Of a DNA stretch of 64,000 nucleotides, positions 10,617 through 20,190 are shown piece after piece. Below the pieces are notes generated by a model, which saw nothing but the letters and a program-made list of their open reading frames with translations, was not told the origin of the DNA and ran no database searches. How positions within the stretch are numbered: the stretch's first letter is position 1; every line of letters begins with the position of its first letter. The stretch comes from Sphingomonas glacialis. GTDB lineage: Bacteria; Pseudomonadota; Alphaproteobacteria; Sphingomonadales; Sphingomonadaceae. The stretch lies in NCBI RefSeq assembly GCF_014653575.1, contig NZ_BNAQ01000002.1, forward strand, positions 799,378 to 863,377, in the 5' to 3' direction. Position numbers and translations under genes: made by a program.

Positions 10617-10808
10617 TCAGAACTTGAACCGAACACCCGCCTCGTAGCTTTGGTCGTAGAATTCGCGTTGCGTCGTGGGATATTTGACGATGTCCTCGGC
10701 GGACTGGACGTTGATGAGATGGGAAGCCGCCTTCTCCTCGGCGCGCGCGGTTTTTGCCGCGCGCGTGGCTGTGCCGACGATCGTTGAACAAAGTTTCGAC
10801 GATCGCAA
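10617..10808 (-). pseudogene. TonB-dependent receptor deletion remnant
   Basis: A 63-codon frame. Its first part resembles the start of a TonB-receptor plug (GTATRAAKTARAEEKA, then NVQSAEDIVKYP, like the N-V-SAEDI-K-PD motif of Caulobacter/Sphingomonas receptors). It passes directly into YDQSYEAGVRFKF, a typical last beta strand ending in phenylalanine. Some 600-900 residues of plug and barrel appear to have been removed in frame. The YVTN propeller gene ends ten bases upstream, and such proteins are often co-transcribed with receptors. Not functional. Confidence 0.6.
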
Positions 10809-10818
10809 AACCGCACCT

Positions 10819-11829
10819 TCAACGCGCAGGTTTGACCACCAGAATGTGAAAGGAGCCCGGCACCATCGCGGGACGTCCGCCGCCCGCTGCAGCCGCGCCG
10901 AACTTCGCGGTTGGCAGATACAGCGCGCCCGTTTTGGGATCGAGCGCGCCGGTGCGCGCGCCGACTTCGGTCGTCACGACGCCCACGGCTTCCACCCGGA
11001 CACCTTTCAGCGAGAGGATGTCGAGCACCCCGTCTTTCCCGCACGGGATGAACGCGAGCCCGCGCGCCTCGTCCATAATCACGGCGTCGGGCCCCGCGCC
11101 GATATCGACGAGTGCGCTCAGCTGCCGCCGACGGGCGTCGACGATGGCGGCCTTGCCGTTGGCGCACGACGCGATCAGGCGGTCGTGCGCGCTGTCGTAG
11201 CCGAGCCCGGTCGGTGCCTTGCAGCCCGGCAGCGCGATCGCCTTGCCGGCGACCCCGCGCGCGACGTCGACCGTTTCGATCTGGTCCGCCTCCTCGTTGT
11301 TGACGAACAGCGTCCCGTCCGCGCCGAACGCGGCATATTCGAGCGCGGGCTTGACCGGGATCGTGCGAGACACCTTGCTGGTGGCGAGGTCGATCACCGA
11401 CACGGTGCCGCTATCGGCATTCATGACATAGGCATGGGTCTTCTGCGGATCGAGAATGGCAGCGTCGGGTTTCTTGCCGACGGCGATGCTCGCCATTTCG
11501 GCACCCGACCGCAGATCGTACAACCGCACGGTGCCATCGGTCCCGCTCGTCACCAGCAGCCTGCCGCCGGACAACGGCACGACTGCATGACCGCGCTGCA
11601 CGCTGCCGAGCGAGGTGACCTTGCCGGTCGCCACTTCCAGCACCGTGACCGCGTTGCTGCGCGCGACATACACGAAAGTGCCGTCGTCGTCGGTGCGGGC
11701 ATAGTCCCACGATCCGTCGGGCCCAGCGATCGATTGGGTGACGGCATAGATCGGCGCGGGCGTCGCGGCGAGACCGGACGGCGTGGCGGCAGCTGCAGCG
11801 AGCAGGACGAGAAGCGAAGGGCGGCGCAT
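10819..11829 (-). CDS. Exported YVTN beta-propeller protein
   Basis: 336 residues from ATG 11829, preferred over GTG 11841 because GGAG sits six bases upstream. A signal peptide (MRRPSLLVLLAAAAATPSG) precedes about seven repeats of the YVTN/NHL kind (for example TFVYVARSNAVTVLEVATGK and THAYVMNADSGTVSVIDLAT), so it is a periplasmic propeller. No catalytic residues are evident. Relatives occur next to metal-handling or TonB-receptor genes. The receptor remnant immediately downstream suggests it was once part of such an uptake unit. Confidence 0.8.
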   Translation of the reverse strand: MRRPSLLVLLAAAAATPSGLAATPAPIYAVTQSIAGPDGSWDYARTDDDGTFVYVARSNAVTVLEVATGKVTSLGSVQRGHAVVPLSGGRLLVTSGTDGTVRLYDLRSGAEMASIAVGKKPDAAILDPQKTHAYVMNADSGTVSVIDLATSKVSRTIPVKPALEYAAFGADGTLFVNNEEADQIETVDVARGVAGKAIALPGCKAPTGLGYDSAHDRLIASCANGKAAIVDARRRQLSALVDIGAGPDAVIMDEARGLAFIPCGKDGVLDILSLKGVRVEAVGVVTTEVGARTGALDPKTGALYLPTAKFGAAAAGGGRPAMVPGSFHILVVKPAR

Positions 11830-11896
11830 GGCGGTCTCCACGAAGATGAGGGCTGCCTTTTGCCCCAGCGCCCCACCGCGGTCACGTTAGGGATCG

Positions 11897-13288
11897 CTAA
11901 TCCAGCGCTGCGACCCCGGTCTCGACCACGCGTGCGGGCTGCGCGAAGGTCAGGCGAACCCGCAAGCCGGGGCGATTGTCGAGCAAATCGAGGCGGACGC
12001 GATGGAGCGCCGCGATCGCCGCGGCCAGCGCCATGCCGAGCCCTGCGCCCGGCAAGTTTCGGCTGCGGTCGAGGCGGTAGAAGCGAGTCAGCACGGCGTC
12101 GCGTTCATGCGGCGGAATGCCAGGTCCGTCATCGCTGACGCTCGCGACGATCGCGCCGTCGATCCGCTCTAGCCGGCTGACGATCGTGCTGCCGGCCGGC
12201 GTATGGCGGATCGCATTGTCGACCAGATTGGTCATCATCTGCGCCAGCAATTCGGCATCGCCCTCGATCAGCAGACCGTTGGCATGCGCCGCGATCAAGG
12301 TTTTCCCATCGTCCTCGGCAACGGGCTGATACGCGGCGATCACTCGCCCGACCAGTTCGCTCAAATCGAGCGGAGCGAAATATTGGCGCCCGTCGCCCCC
12401 CTCGAGCGTCCCGATCCGCAACAACGCCCGGAAGATCGCGAGAATCTCGTCGGTCTGCGCGATGGCGGTGTCGATGCTGGCGTCGAACCGCTCCGGGTCA
12501 CGCGCATCGCGCGTTTGCTCGAGCTGCTGGCGAAGCCGCCCGAGCGGAGTGCGCAGATCGTGGGCGATGTCGGTGGTGACTTGGCGCAGGCCGTCCATCA
12601 GCGCGCCGATCCGGTCTAGCATCGCGTTGAGGTTCGCCGAGAGCTGGTCGAATTCGCGGCTGATACCGATCGGCGGCAGACGTTCGGCCGTATTGCCCGC
12701 CATCACCCGCGCGATCGCAGCGTTCACACGGTCGAGGCGGCGCATGAACAGCGCGCCAATGAGATAGCCACCGACCAGCGCAAGCACGGTGATGACCGCT
12801 CCCGCGACGACCAGGAACCGGTCGAGCGCACGCCGCAATTCCTGGATGTCGTAAGTGTCGGTGGCGACGACCAGCGTCCCGCCGTTGGGGAGGGCAACCC
12901 CGAGGCTCCGCAAGGTTTCGGCGGCAGGGTCCTGCGGGTCGTCGTGCACCGCGACCTGCCCCCAGCCGAGCCTGACCGTCGGCGTGCCGATATCGTCGAC
13001 CAGCAGGCGTCCGGCGCGGTCGATCACCTGGTATCGGAACGCTTCCGCGCCGCTCGCGCGCCGATGCCGGGCGATCGCCCCGAGGAGGCTTGCTCGCCCC
13101 TCCTCTCGGTCCTCGCCGGCAAGGATCGCGGCCTCGCTGGTCAGGCCGCCTTCGGTGGCATCGACCGCATAATGCGCGATGGACCGCTCGACGACGACCA
13201 AGACGAGCGCGGAACCTGCCGCGAACGCAAGCGCGAGCAGGCAGGCAAAGCGGAACGCCCCGCTCCGGAAACCGCTAAGCCAGGCCAT
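11897..13288 (-). CDS. Membrane sensor histidine kinase (HAMP, HisKA, HATPase)
   Basis: 463 residues. Transmembrane helix 1 (CLLALAFAAGSALVLVVVE) is followed by a periplasmic domain of about 130 residues, helix 2 (VVAGAVITVLALVGGYLIG), HAMP, HisKA with the phosphorylated His near 245 (DIAHDLRTPLGRLR), and an HATPase with NLVDNAIRHT, DDGPGIP and GAGLGMALA. The architecture is that of CusS/QseC-type kinases. It overlaps the response regulator gene upstream by 14 bases and so is co-expressed. The divergent RND efflux operon is its likely target. The periplasmic domain has no recognisable metal-binding cluster, so the signal is unknown. Confidence 0.9.
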   Translation of the reverse strand: MAWLSGFRSGAFRFACLLALAFAAGSALVLVVVERSIAHYAVDATEGGLTSEAAILAGEDREEGRASLLGAIARHRRASGAEAFRYQVIDRAGRLLVDDIGTPTVRLGWGQVAVHDDPQDPAAETLRSLGVALPNGGTLVVATDTYDIQELRRALDRFLVVAGAVITVLALVGGYLIGALFMRRLDRVNAAIARVMAGNTAERLPPIGISREFDQLSANLNAMLDRIGALMDGLRQVTTDIAHDLRTPLGRLRQQLEQTRDARDPERFDASIDTAIAQTDEILAIFRALLRIGTLEGGDGRQYFAPLDLSELVGRVIAAYQPVAEDDGKTLIAAHANGLLIEGDAELLAQMMTNLVDNAIRHTPAGSTIVSRLERIDGAIVASVSDDGPGIPPHERDAVLTRFYRLDRSRNLPGAGLGMALAAAIAALHRVRLDLLDNRPGLRVRLTFAQPARVVETGVAALD

Positions 13289-13952
13289 CGCACCGATAGC
13301 CCGCGCCGCGCACCGTATGGATCAGTTCCTGATCGAAGCCGCGATCGACTTTCGAGCGCAAGCGACTCATGTGGCTTTCGATGATATTGGTCTGCGGGTC
13401 GAAATGGAACGACCACACATTTTCGAGCAGCATCGTCCTTGTGACGATCTCGCCTGCGTGGCGCATGAGATATTCGAGCAGCTTGAACTCCTGCGCCTGC
13501 AACGGGATCGCCCGGCCGCCACGCCGCACGCTGCGCTTGATCAGATCGATTTCGAGATCGGCGACGCGCAGCACGGTCGCCACGTCTCGAGCCGGCTGGC
13601 GGCGCAACAAGGCGTTGACCCGCGCGAGAAACTCGATCGCGGCGAACGGCTTGACCAGATAATCGTCGGCGCCCGCGTCGAGCCCCTCGACGCGGTCATG
13701 GACGCCGTCGATCGCGGTGAGGAAAATCGCGGGGGCGCGAACACCGGCCGCGCGAAGCGCCTTGAGCACGCCAAGCCCATCGACTCCGGGCACCATGCGA
13801 TCGAGGATGAGGACAGCATAATCGTTGGTGGACCCGAGGACGATCGCGTCGCTACCGTTGCTGCAAGCGTCGACGACATGCCCTGCCGCAACCAATGTGC
13901 GCTCCAGATGGGTGCGGGTCGCTTCGTCATCCTCGAGCAGCAGCAGGTTCAC
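13275..13952 (-). CDS. OmpR/PhoB-family response regulator
   Basis: 225 residues. The receiver has the acidic pocket LEDDE and phospho-acceptor Asp51 (LILDRMVPG), a switch Thr (FLTAID) and Lys (LVKPF). A winged-helix DNA-binding domain follows (QEFKLLEYLMRHAGEIVTR, then IESHMSRLRSKVDRG and IHTVRGAGYR). It resembles CopR/CzcR/QseB regulators. It is first in a two-gene unit with the kinase and divergent from the RND operon across 159 bp, where its binding sites would be expected. I could not pick out a direct repeat there with confidence. Confidence 0.92.
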   Translation of the reverse strand: MNLLLLEDDEATRTHLERTLVAAGHVVDACSNGSDAIVLGSTNDYAVLILDRMVPGVDGLGVLKALRAAGVRAPAIFLTAIDGVHDRVEGLDAGADDYLVKPFAAIEFLARVNALLRRQPARDVATVLRVADLEIDLIKRSVRRGGRAIPLQAQEFKLLEYLMRHAGEIVTRTMLLENVWSFHFDPQTNIIESHMSRLRSKVDRGFDQELIHTVRGAGYRCDGLA

Positions 13953-14111
13953 CGCATCACCTCCACCAGCTGCGTAGCACGATCGCCTAGCCGGACGTCC
14001 CGCGTCGCGCGCAAGTTGGGAATAAACAACATCCGGATCATCATCCGTCTATGCCATATCGCACGACGGCCGCGCGTTCTTTCCGTGGCTCGGCTTCCGG
14101 AGTTGACCGCG

Positions 14112-15467
14112 TTGAGACGTACCCTTCCGCGCCGCGCCATGGCTGCGCTCGCCGCACTGAGCGGGGTGACCGGGTGCGCGCACTACACCCCGCTCCCGCT
14201 GGCGACCGCGCCACCGCTGGCGGCCGACGTGCGATCATTGGCGCGGGCGGAAACGATCGTCGCGACAGAACCGCTGTCGGTCGCGCAAGTGGTCGACCTC
14301 GCCCTCGCCAACAACCCCGACCTCAAGGCGGCACGGCTGCGGCGCGCGATTGCCGCGGGCCAGACGCGACAGGCCGGTGTCCTGCCCAATCCGTCGCTGA
14401 CCGGCGCCTTCCTCCCGCTGCTATCGGGTGGCGGGGCGGTGCCCGCGTGGAACATCGGCCTCAGCCAGGACATCAAGGCGCTGCTCACCTACCGCACGCG
14501 CCGCCGCGCCGCTGTCGACAGCGAGCGCCAGGTCGCCGCGGATATCGTCTGGCAGGAATGGCAAGTCGCGGGGCAGGCGCGGCAAGTCGCAGGCGACTTG
14601 ATCCTCGGCGCAGGCAGTCGGCAAAGCTATGTCGCGGCCTATCGGTTGCTGGCCGCGCGCAACGCCAAGCTCGAACAGGCACTGGCCGCGCGCAACGTCA
14701 CGCTGGTGACGGTCGCGCCCGACCGGGTCGCGCTGCAGGCCGCGCGGACCGCGCTCGATGCGCTCGATCAGCGGCAATTGGCGTTGATGCATCAGCTCGA
14801 TGCATTGCTCGGGCTCGCGCCGGACGTCGTCGTCCCGCTCGCGACGCAGATCGATCTGCCGCGGTTCGACCCCGCCGCGATCCGCGCCGAGCTCGCGACG
14901 TTGCCCGACCGCCGCCCCGATCTGATCGCGCTGCGGATGGGCTATGCCGCCGCCGACGAGCAGCTGCGCCAGGCCATCGTCGCGCAATTCCCCGACGTCG
15001 TTCTCGGCGGCAGCGTCAGCAGCGACAGCTCGAAGGTCATCAACAGCGGCCCCAATGTCGCGATCGGCCTGCCGATCTTCGACCGCAACCAAGGCAATGT
15101 CGCGATCACGCGCGCGACTCGTGCGCAGCTCCAGGCCGACTATGCCGCGCGCCTTGCGACGGCGGTCGGCACGGTCGGTGCGTTGCTGCGTGAGATGGAG
15201 CAACTGTCCGCGCAGCTCGCGGTCGCGCGCCGCGACCTACCCGCGGCGCGGTCCTCCGCCGACCGCGCGCAGGCCGCGTTCGGCGCTTCCAACATCGACG
15301 AGCGGGGCTATGTCGACCTCGTCTACAACCGCTTTGCCAAGGAACAGGAGATCATGACGCTGGAACTGGGATTGCTCGACCGACAGGTTGCGATCCAGAC
15401 GCTTGTCGGCGATGGCCTGCCGACCGTGGATTTGCGCGCCGACGACGCCCGGGCGGTGTCGCGATGA
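14112..15467 (+). CDS. Outer-membrane efflux lipoprotein (TolC/CzcC-like)
   Basis: About 451 residues. The open frame extends much further upstream, but the lipoprotein signal (RRTLPRRAMAALAALSGVTG then Cys) fixes the start close to it. I chose TTG 14112, with GGAG nine bases before; ATG 14139 would lose the basic n-region. Two outer-membrane-factor repeats follow with long helices (LALANNPDLKAARLRRAIAA and DRRPDLIALRMGYAAADEQL). It forms the outer-membrane channel of the tripartite pump encoded downstream. The stop overlaps the adaptor start (ATGA). Confidence 0.85.
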   Translation: MRRTLPRRAMAALAALSGVTGCAHYTPLPLATAPPLAADVRSLARAETIVATEPLSVAQVVDLALANNPDLKAARLRRAIAAGQTRQAGVLPNPSLTGAFLPLLSGGGAVPAWNIGLSQDIKALLTYRTRRRAAVDSERQVAADIVWQEWQVAGQARQVAGDLILGAGSRQSYVAAYRLLAARNAKLEQALAARNVTLVTVAPDRVALQAARTALDALDQRQLALMHQLDALLGLAPDVVVPLATQIDLPRFDPAAIRAELATLPDRRPDLIALRMGYAAADEQLRQAIVAQFPDVVLGGSVSSDSSKVINSGPNVAIGLPIFDRNQGNVAITRATRAQLQADYAARLATAVGTVGALLREMEQLSAQLAVARRDLPAARSSADRAQAAFGASNIDERGYVDLVYNRFAKEQEIMTLELGLLDRQVAIQTLVGDGLPTVDLRADDARAVSR

Positions 15468-16495
15468 GGGTGCCGCTCGGTCTCTCGATCGCGCTGGCGC
15501 TGTCGGGCTGCGGTGCGGGGGGCACCCCAGATTCCGCACAAACCGCAGTACCGAGCGCGCTCGTTTCCACAGTCGCTCCGATCCAGGGATCCTTGCCCCA
15601 AACGGTCATCGGCTATGGCACCGTTGCGCCCGCGCTCAACGGAACGCGTAGCTTCAACGAAGCGCAGCCGGGCCAGATCACGCGGCTGATGGTCGCCCCC
15701 GGCACGGCGGTCCGGCGCGGGCAGCCGCTCGCCAGCTTCGCCACCGCGCCCGCCTCGCGGAGCCTGTACCGCCAGGCGGTCGATGCGCTGAGCGCGGCAC
15801 GCAAGCAACGCACGACCACCGCGCAGCTGTTGTCGCAACAGCTCGCGACGCAGGATCAGTTGGTCCAGGCGGAAAAGGCGGTGTCCGACGCGCAGACCGC
15901 GCTTGCGGCGTTGCAGGCGGATGGCGCGGGGAACGGCGAACAGACGCTGACCGCCCCGTTCGACGGCGTCGTCACCACCGTGAGCGTCGCCCAGGGTGAC
16001 CGGACGCAAGCGGGCGCCCCGATCCTGACGGTCGCCAAGGGAACGGGTATCGTCGTGACCGCCGGCGTCGACCCTGCCGAGCGCGGTCGCGTCGCGGTCG
16101 GGCAATCCGCGTCGCTCGTCCGGCTGTCGGGCGGAACGTCGCTGACCGGACGCGTGCTACGGGTCAGCAATGCGCTCAATGCCAAGACCCGGCTGGTCGA
16201 CGTCGACGTTGCGTTTCCGGTCGGAAGCCTGTTGCCGGGCGAAGCTATGCAGGTCGCGATCGCCACTGGGCACGTCGCCGGCTGGGTGGTGCCGCATCGC
16301 TCCGTCGTCACCGCGGGCGGGCCGACGCACGTCTTTCAGGTCAGCGGCGGCAAGGCGGTCGCCGTCCCCGTCACGGTGGCGCTCGCCTCTGATGCGGGCG
16401 ATGTCGTCAGCGGGGCGATCGACCCCCGGCGTCGCCTGATCGTCGATGGTGCCTATCAGGTCAGCGACGGTGCCGCCGTGCGGTGGACGCGCTGA
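15464..16495 (+). CDS. RND efflux periplasmic adaptor (HlyD/CusB family)
   Basis: 343 residues. A lipoprotein signal (MRVPLGLSIALALSGCG) leads into a lipoyl half-motif (PGQITRLMVAPGTAVRRGQP), a short helical hairpin, the second lipoyl half (TAPFDGVVTTVSVAQGDRT) and beta-barrel and membrane-proximal domains. It links the inner-membrane pump to the outer-membrane channel. No His/Met-rich metal-binding N-terminus is visible, so the substrate need not be a metal. It overlaps both neighbours (ATGA upstream, TGATG downstream), so the three genes are one operon. Confidence 0.9.
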   Translation: MRVPLGLSIALALSGCGAGGTPDSAQTAVPSALVSTVAPIQGSLPQTVIGYGTVAPALNGTRSFNEAQPGQITRLMVAPGTAVRRGQPLASFATAPASRSLYRQAVDALSAARKQRTTTAQLLSQQLATQDQLVQAEKAVSDAQTALAALQADGAGNGEQTLTAPFDGVVTTVSVAQGDRTQAGAPILTVAKGTGIVVTAGVDPAERGRVAVGQSASLVRLSGGTSLTGRVLRVSNALNAKTRLVDVDVAFPVGSLLPGEAMQVAIATGHVAGWVVPHRSVVTAGGPTHVFQVSGGKAVAVPVTVALASDAGDVVSGAIDPRRRLIVDGAYQVSDGAAVRWTR

Positions 16496-19400
16496 TGCTC
16501 GAGCGGTTGCTGCGCGAGCAATCGCGCGCCTTCGTCCTGATCGCCATCGCGCTGGCAGTGGCGGGGCTCGTCGCCGCGCTGTCGTTGCCGATCGGACTGT
16601 TTCCGCAAGTGTCCTTCCCGCGCGTCGTCGTCGATCTCGATGCCGGCAGCCGCCCCGCCGATCAGACCGCGCTGACCGTCACCCGCCCGGTCGAGGAAGC
16701 GCTCCGCGCGATCCCCGGTGTGCAGGACGTCCGTTCCGCGACCAGCCGCGGGGCAGCGCAGATCTCGATCGATTTCGGCTGGGGCCGCGACATGGTCGCG
16801 AGCACGCTGCTGGTCGATTCGGCGATCGCGCGGACGATCGCGTCGCTTCCGAGTGGCACCCAATACACCGTCCGGCGGATGGACCCGACGGTGTTCCCGA
16901 TCATTTCCTACGCGCTCGTCTCGACCGCCGCCGATCCGGTCGCGCTGCAGGATATCGCAAAATATCAGATCACGCCGTTGCTCTCCTCGGTCCCAGGGCT
17001 CGCGCGCGTCGGCGTGCAGGGGGGCGACACCGCCGAGGTGCAAGTGCTCGCCGATCCGCACCGGCTCGCCGATCACGCTCTGTCGATGGCCGACCTCACC
17101 ACCGCGATCCGCAACGGCAATGTGCTGAGCGCGGTCGGACAGGTGCAGGATCGCGGGCGCCTGTCGCTCGTCATCGCCGATCGCAGCGTGACGACCGCGG
17201 CGCAGATCGGTGCAATCATCGTCTCTCCCGATCCGCAGGGCGTCGTCCGCGTTCGCGACGTAGCGACCGTGCAGAATGGTGCCGTCCCGGTGTGGCAGCG
17301 CATCGTCGAGGATGGCACGCCCGCGGTGCTGTTCAACATCTACGAACAGCCCGACGGCAATGCGGTGCGGATCGCGCAGGCCGTCCAGCAGAAGCTCGCC
17401 ACGCTCGCGCTCCCGCCCGGCGTCAAGCTGGTCTGCTGGTACGACCAGAGCGAGCTCGTCACGCAATCGGTCGCCAGTGTGCGCGATGCAGTGCTGATCG
17501 GGCTCGTGCTCGCAGCGGTGGTGCTGTTGGGCTTTCTGCGCAGCTGGCGGGTGACGCTGGTCGCGGTCATCGTCGTGCCCGCGACGCTCGCGGCAACGGT
17601 GCTCGTCCTCAGCATGCTGGGGATGAGCTTCAACATCATGACGCTTGGCGGGATCGCCGCGGCGGTCGGGCTGCTGATCGACGACGTCATCGTGATGGTC
17701 GAGCATATCGCACGCCGCGCCGGCGCGATCGGCGCTGACGGCCGACCCGCCGGGGACGCCGCGGTGATCCCGGCGGCGCGCGAGTTCCTCGCGCCGCTCA
17801 CCGGATCGAGTCTTGCAACGCTGATCGTGTTCGTGCCGCTGTCGTTCCTCACCGGGGTGACCGGCGCCTTCTCCAAGGCACTGTCGCTGACGATGGCGGC
17901 GGCGCTTGCGATCTCCTGGGCGATGACCGCGTTCGTCGTGCCGGTGCTGGTTCGCTGGCTGGTCGATTTCAGCGCGTGGCATGACCCCGGCACGCCCGGA
18001 GTCGGGCGTATGGCGCGGCTCCACGATGGCATTCTCGACCGCCTGTCGGCACGCCCCTGGCTGCTCGCCATCGCCGCAGTGCCACTGCTGGCGATCGGCT
18101 ATGTCAGCTACGAAAACGTGCCGAGCGGCTTCATGCCCAAGGTCGACGAAGGCGGGTTCGTGATGGACTATTACACTGCGCCCGGCACGTCGCTCGATGA
18201 AACGGGGCGGCAGGTCGGCCAGATCGACGCGATGTTGAAGGCCAACGCGGCCGTGCTGACCTTCTCGCGCCGGCTCGGCACCGGGCTCGGCGGCGATCTC
18301 GGGCAGAGCTATCACGGCGACTATTTCGTGCGGCTCAAGCCCGGTCATGCCGCCCCGACCGAGGAGATCGCGGCGGCGGTGGCGGAGCGGATCACCGCGG
18401 AGGTACCCGGCGTCCAGGTCGAAGTCGCGCAGCTGATCGAGGATCTGATCGGCGACTTGACCGCAGTGCCGCAGCCGATCGAGGTGAAGCTCTATGCCGC
18501 CGACCCTTCGGTCCTGCAGGGCGAGGCGCGCAAGGTCGCTGCGCTGATCGGTAAGATCGACGGCGTGGTCGAGGTGAAGGATGGCGTGCAGCTCGCGGGC
18601 GATGCGCTCGACGTGCATGTCGATCCGGTCCGCGCCGGGATCGAGGGTGTCGCTCCCGCCGATATCGAGGCGCAGTTGAGCGCCGCGCTGACCGGGAGCA
18701 TTGCAACCACGCTCGCCCAGCCGAGCAAGGCGGTCGACGTGCGGGTGCGCTTGCCCAACGCACTGACGCTCAGCGAAGCCGGGCTCGCCCAATTGCCGAT
18801 CCGCGCGAGCGACGGACACGTCTTTGCGCTGTCGCGCGTCGCCACGATCGAGGCGGTGACCGGGCAGCCGCAGATCAGCCGCGAAAACCTCGAACCGATG
18901 ATCGCGGTGACCGGGCGGATCCAAGGCCGCGGGATCGGTGCTGCGGTCGGCGACGTGCGGGCGGCGCTCGACCGGCCAAGCGTTCTCGGCCCCGGCGTGC
19001 GGTATGAACTGGGCGGCCTCTACCAGCAGCAACAGATCGCTTTTGCCGGGTTGATCAAGGTGTTCGGGGCGGCGCTGGTGGCAGAGCTGGTCTTGCTGCT
19101 GCTCCTCTATCGCCGCTTCTGGTTACCGGTGATCATCATCGGCTGTTCGCTGCTGTCGACCACTGCTGTGTTCACCGCGCTGTGGGCGGCGGGGGTCGAT
19201 CTCAACATCACGGCGCTGATGGGAATGACGATGATCATCGGCATCGGCACCGAGATGGCGATCTTCTACGTCTCGGAATTCGAAGAGCTGGCGCGGACCA
19301 TGCCGCCCGCAGCGGCGACGCGCGAGGCGAGCCGCAACCGTCTGCGCCCGATCACGATGACGACACTCGCGGCGATCTTCACGCTGCTGCCACTTGCGCT

Positions 19401-19560
19401 GGCTATCGGTCAGGGCTCGGGGATCCAGCAACCGCTCGCGATTGCGATTATCGCCGGTCTGATCTTGCAATACCCCTTGGTATTGCTCGCGATGCCGGTC
19501 CTGGTACGGCTTACGTTGCCAAAGGACGAGCGTGTCCTCGACACCGTACGCGAATCCTGA
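16495..19560 (+). CDS. RND-family inner-membrane efflux pump
   Basis: About 1021 residues from ATG 16495, coupled to the adaptor stop through TGATG (GTG 16483 is an alternative). It has a twelve-helix RND layout: helix 1 near residue 10, two large periplasmic loops, helix 4 with the proton-relay pair Asp-Asp (GLLIDDVIVMVEHIARR, ~390-406), and C-terminal helices (ELVLLLLLYRRFWLPVIIIG). The Asp-Asp pair resembles drug/hydrophobe exporters more than CzcA/CusA heavy-metal pumps, which usually carry a single Asp here. Substrate unknown. Regulation is probably by the divergent two-component system. Confidence 0.9.
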   Translation: MLERLLREQSRAFVLIAIALAVAGLVAALSLPIGLFPQVSFPRVVVDLDAGSRPADQTALTVTRPVEEALRAIPGVQDVRSATSRGAAQISIDFGWGRDMVASTLLVDSAIARTIASLPSGTQYTVRRMDPTVFPIISYALVSTAADPVALQDIAKYQITPLLSSVPGLARVGVQGGDTAEVQVLADPHRLADHALSMADLTTAIRNGNVLSAVGQVQDRGRLSLVIADRSVTTAAQIGAIIVSPDPQGVVRVRDVATVQNGAVPVWQRIVEDGTPAVLFNIYEQPDGNAVRIAQAVQQKLATLALPPGVKLVCWYDQSELVTQSVASVRDAVLIGLVLAAVVLLGFLRSWRVTLVAVIVVPATLAATVLVLSMLGMSFNIMTLGGIAAAVGLLIDDVIVMVEHIARRAGAIGADGRPAGDAAVIPAAREFLAPLTGSSLATLIVFVPLSFLTGVTGAFSKALSLTMAAALAISWAMTAFVVPVLVRWLVDFSAWHDPGTPGVGRMARLHDGILDRLSARPWLLAIAAVPLLAIGYVSYENVPSGFMPKVDEGGFVMDYYTAPGTSLDETGRQVGQIDAMLKANAAVLTFSRRLGTGLGGDLGQSYHGDYFVRLKPGHAAPTEEIAAAVAERITAEVPGVQVEVAQLIEDLIGDLTAVPQPIEVKLYAADPSVLQGEARKVAALIGKIDGVVEVKDGVQLAGDALDVHVDPVRAGIEGVAPADIEAQLSAALTGSIATTLAQPSKAVDVRVRLPNALTLSEAGLAQLPIRASDGHVFALSRVATIEAVTGQPQISRENLEPMIAVTGRIQGRGIGAAVGDVRAALDRPSVLGPGVRYELGGLYQQQQIAFAGLIKVFGAALVAELVLLLLLYRRFWLPVIIIGCSLLSTTAVFTALWAAGVDLNITALMGMTMIIGIGTEMAIFYVSEFEELARTMPPAAATREASRNRLRPITMTTLAAIFTLLPLALAIGQGSGIQQPLAIAIIAGLILQYPLVLLAMPVLVRLTLPKDERVLDTVRES

Positions 19561-19639
19561 TCGATCGGACCGACGAGAAGGTGTAGGCGATGCCAGACCG
19601 ACTATCGACTATCGCGTTCCGCCGAAATACTGGCGGCTG

Positions 19640-20190
19640 CGCTCGGACCACCATCGCGGTATTGTGAGGGGGAATTCCGGCAGCCGACACGTCAGCAACG
19701 ATCGCGAAAATCTCGAGCCTTAGCCCGAACACGGCGAGGATCGGGGCGGTAGCAATCGCCTTCGCCGTCGATGCTTGTCGCGATTGGCGCAACGAAACGC
19801 AACGGACCGATCGCAACCGGCTTGGTGATGCAGAAAAGTGGTGTGGCGCGCGGACCCGACCGCGCGGTTGCGCAGTGCGCCCACGATCGCAGCGGTGATC
19901 GCCGACACCGCACTCGATAGTGCTGCATCACCGCGCATCCGCTCGAGCGGCGGCGACCACATGCCTGAGTGGCGATCCGCACCAGGGAAGCCGACAGAAG
20001 TCAAAAATCATGTTCAGCGCCTTGGCGTGGTCCCGCCATGGCGAAGCCGCCGAGCATCTCGCGTGCGGTAATCTTATCGTCCTGCTGGACCGTCTGATGC
20101 GCGACATGGGCGAGCACAGCATACGCGCCTTCGAACGTGACGACTGCCAGGGTCTAGAGGACGATCGCAATCTGCGTGATTCACGGCATC
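19640..20190 (-). pseudogene. chrA: Chromate transporter (ChrA-type) remnant
   Basis: On the minus strand one frame gives ITQIAIVL, TAG, TLAVVTFEGAYAVLAHVAHQ and then AREMLGGFAMAGPRQGAE before a stop (20001). Another frame downstream gives PPLERMRGDAALSSAVSAIT, then AAIVGALRNRAV. These match in order the second domain of ChrA (TFGGAYAVLAYVAQQ, GEMLDGLALAETTPGP, P-IE-LRGN-ALSAAL-AITAAVVGVILN). Several frameshifts and stops and the loss of the first domain make it non-functional. ChrA exports chromate, so this was probably once part of the metal-resistance cluster. Confidence 0.65.

Noticed and set aside
13179..14111. N-terminal extension of the outer-membrane efflux protein by about 310 codons
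   Set aside because: It is antisense to the kinase/regulator genes, and the lipoprotein signal at about 14112 sets the real start.
16456..19032. An 858-codon minus-strand frame across the RND pump gene
   Set aside because: A shadow of the pump gene with Arg/His/Gln-rich, motif-free translation.
11897..19560. RND operon as a CusA/CzcA heavy-metal pump
   Set aside because: The helix 4 Asp-Asp pair and lack of His/Met-rich adaptor parts fit a drug/hydrophobe exporter at least as well, so I left the substrate open.
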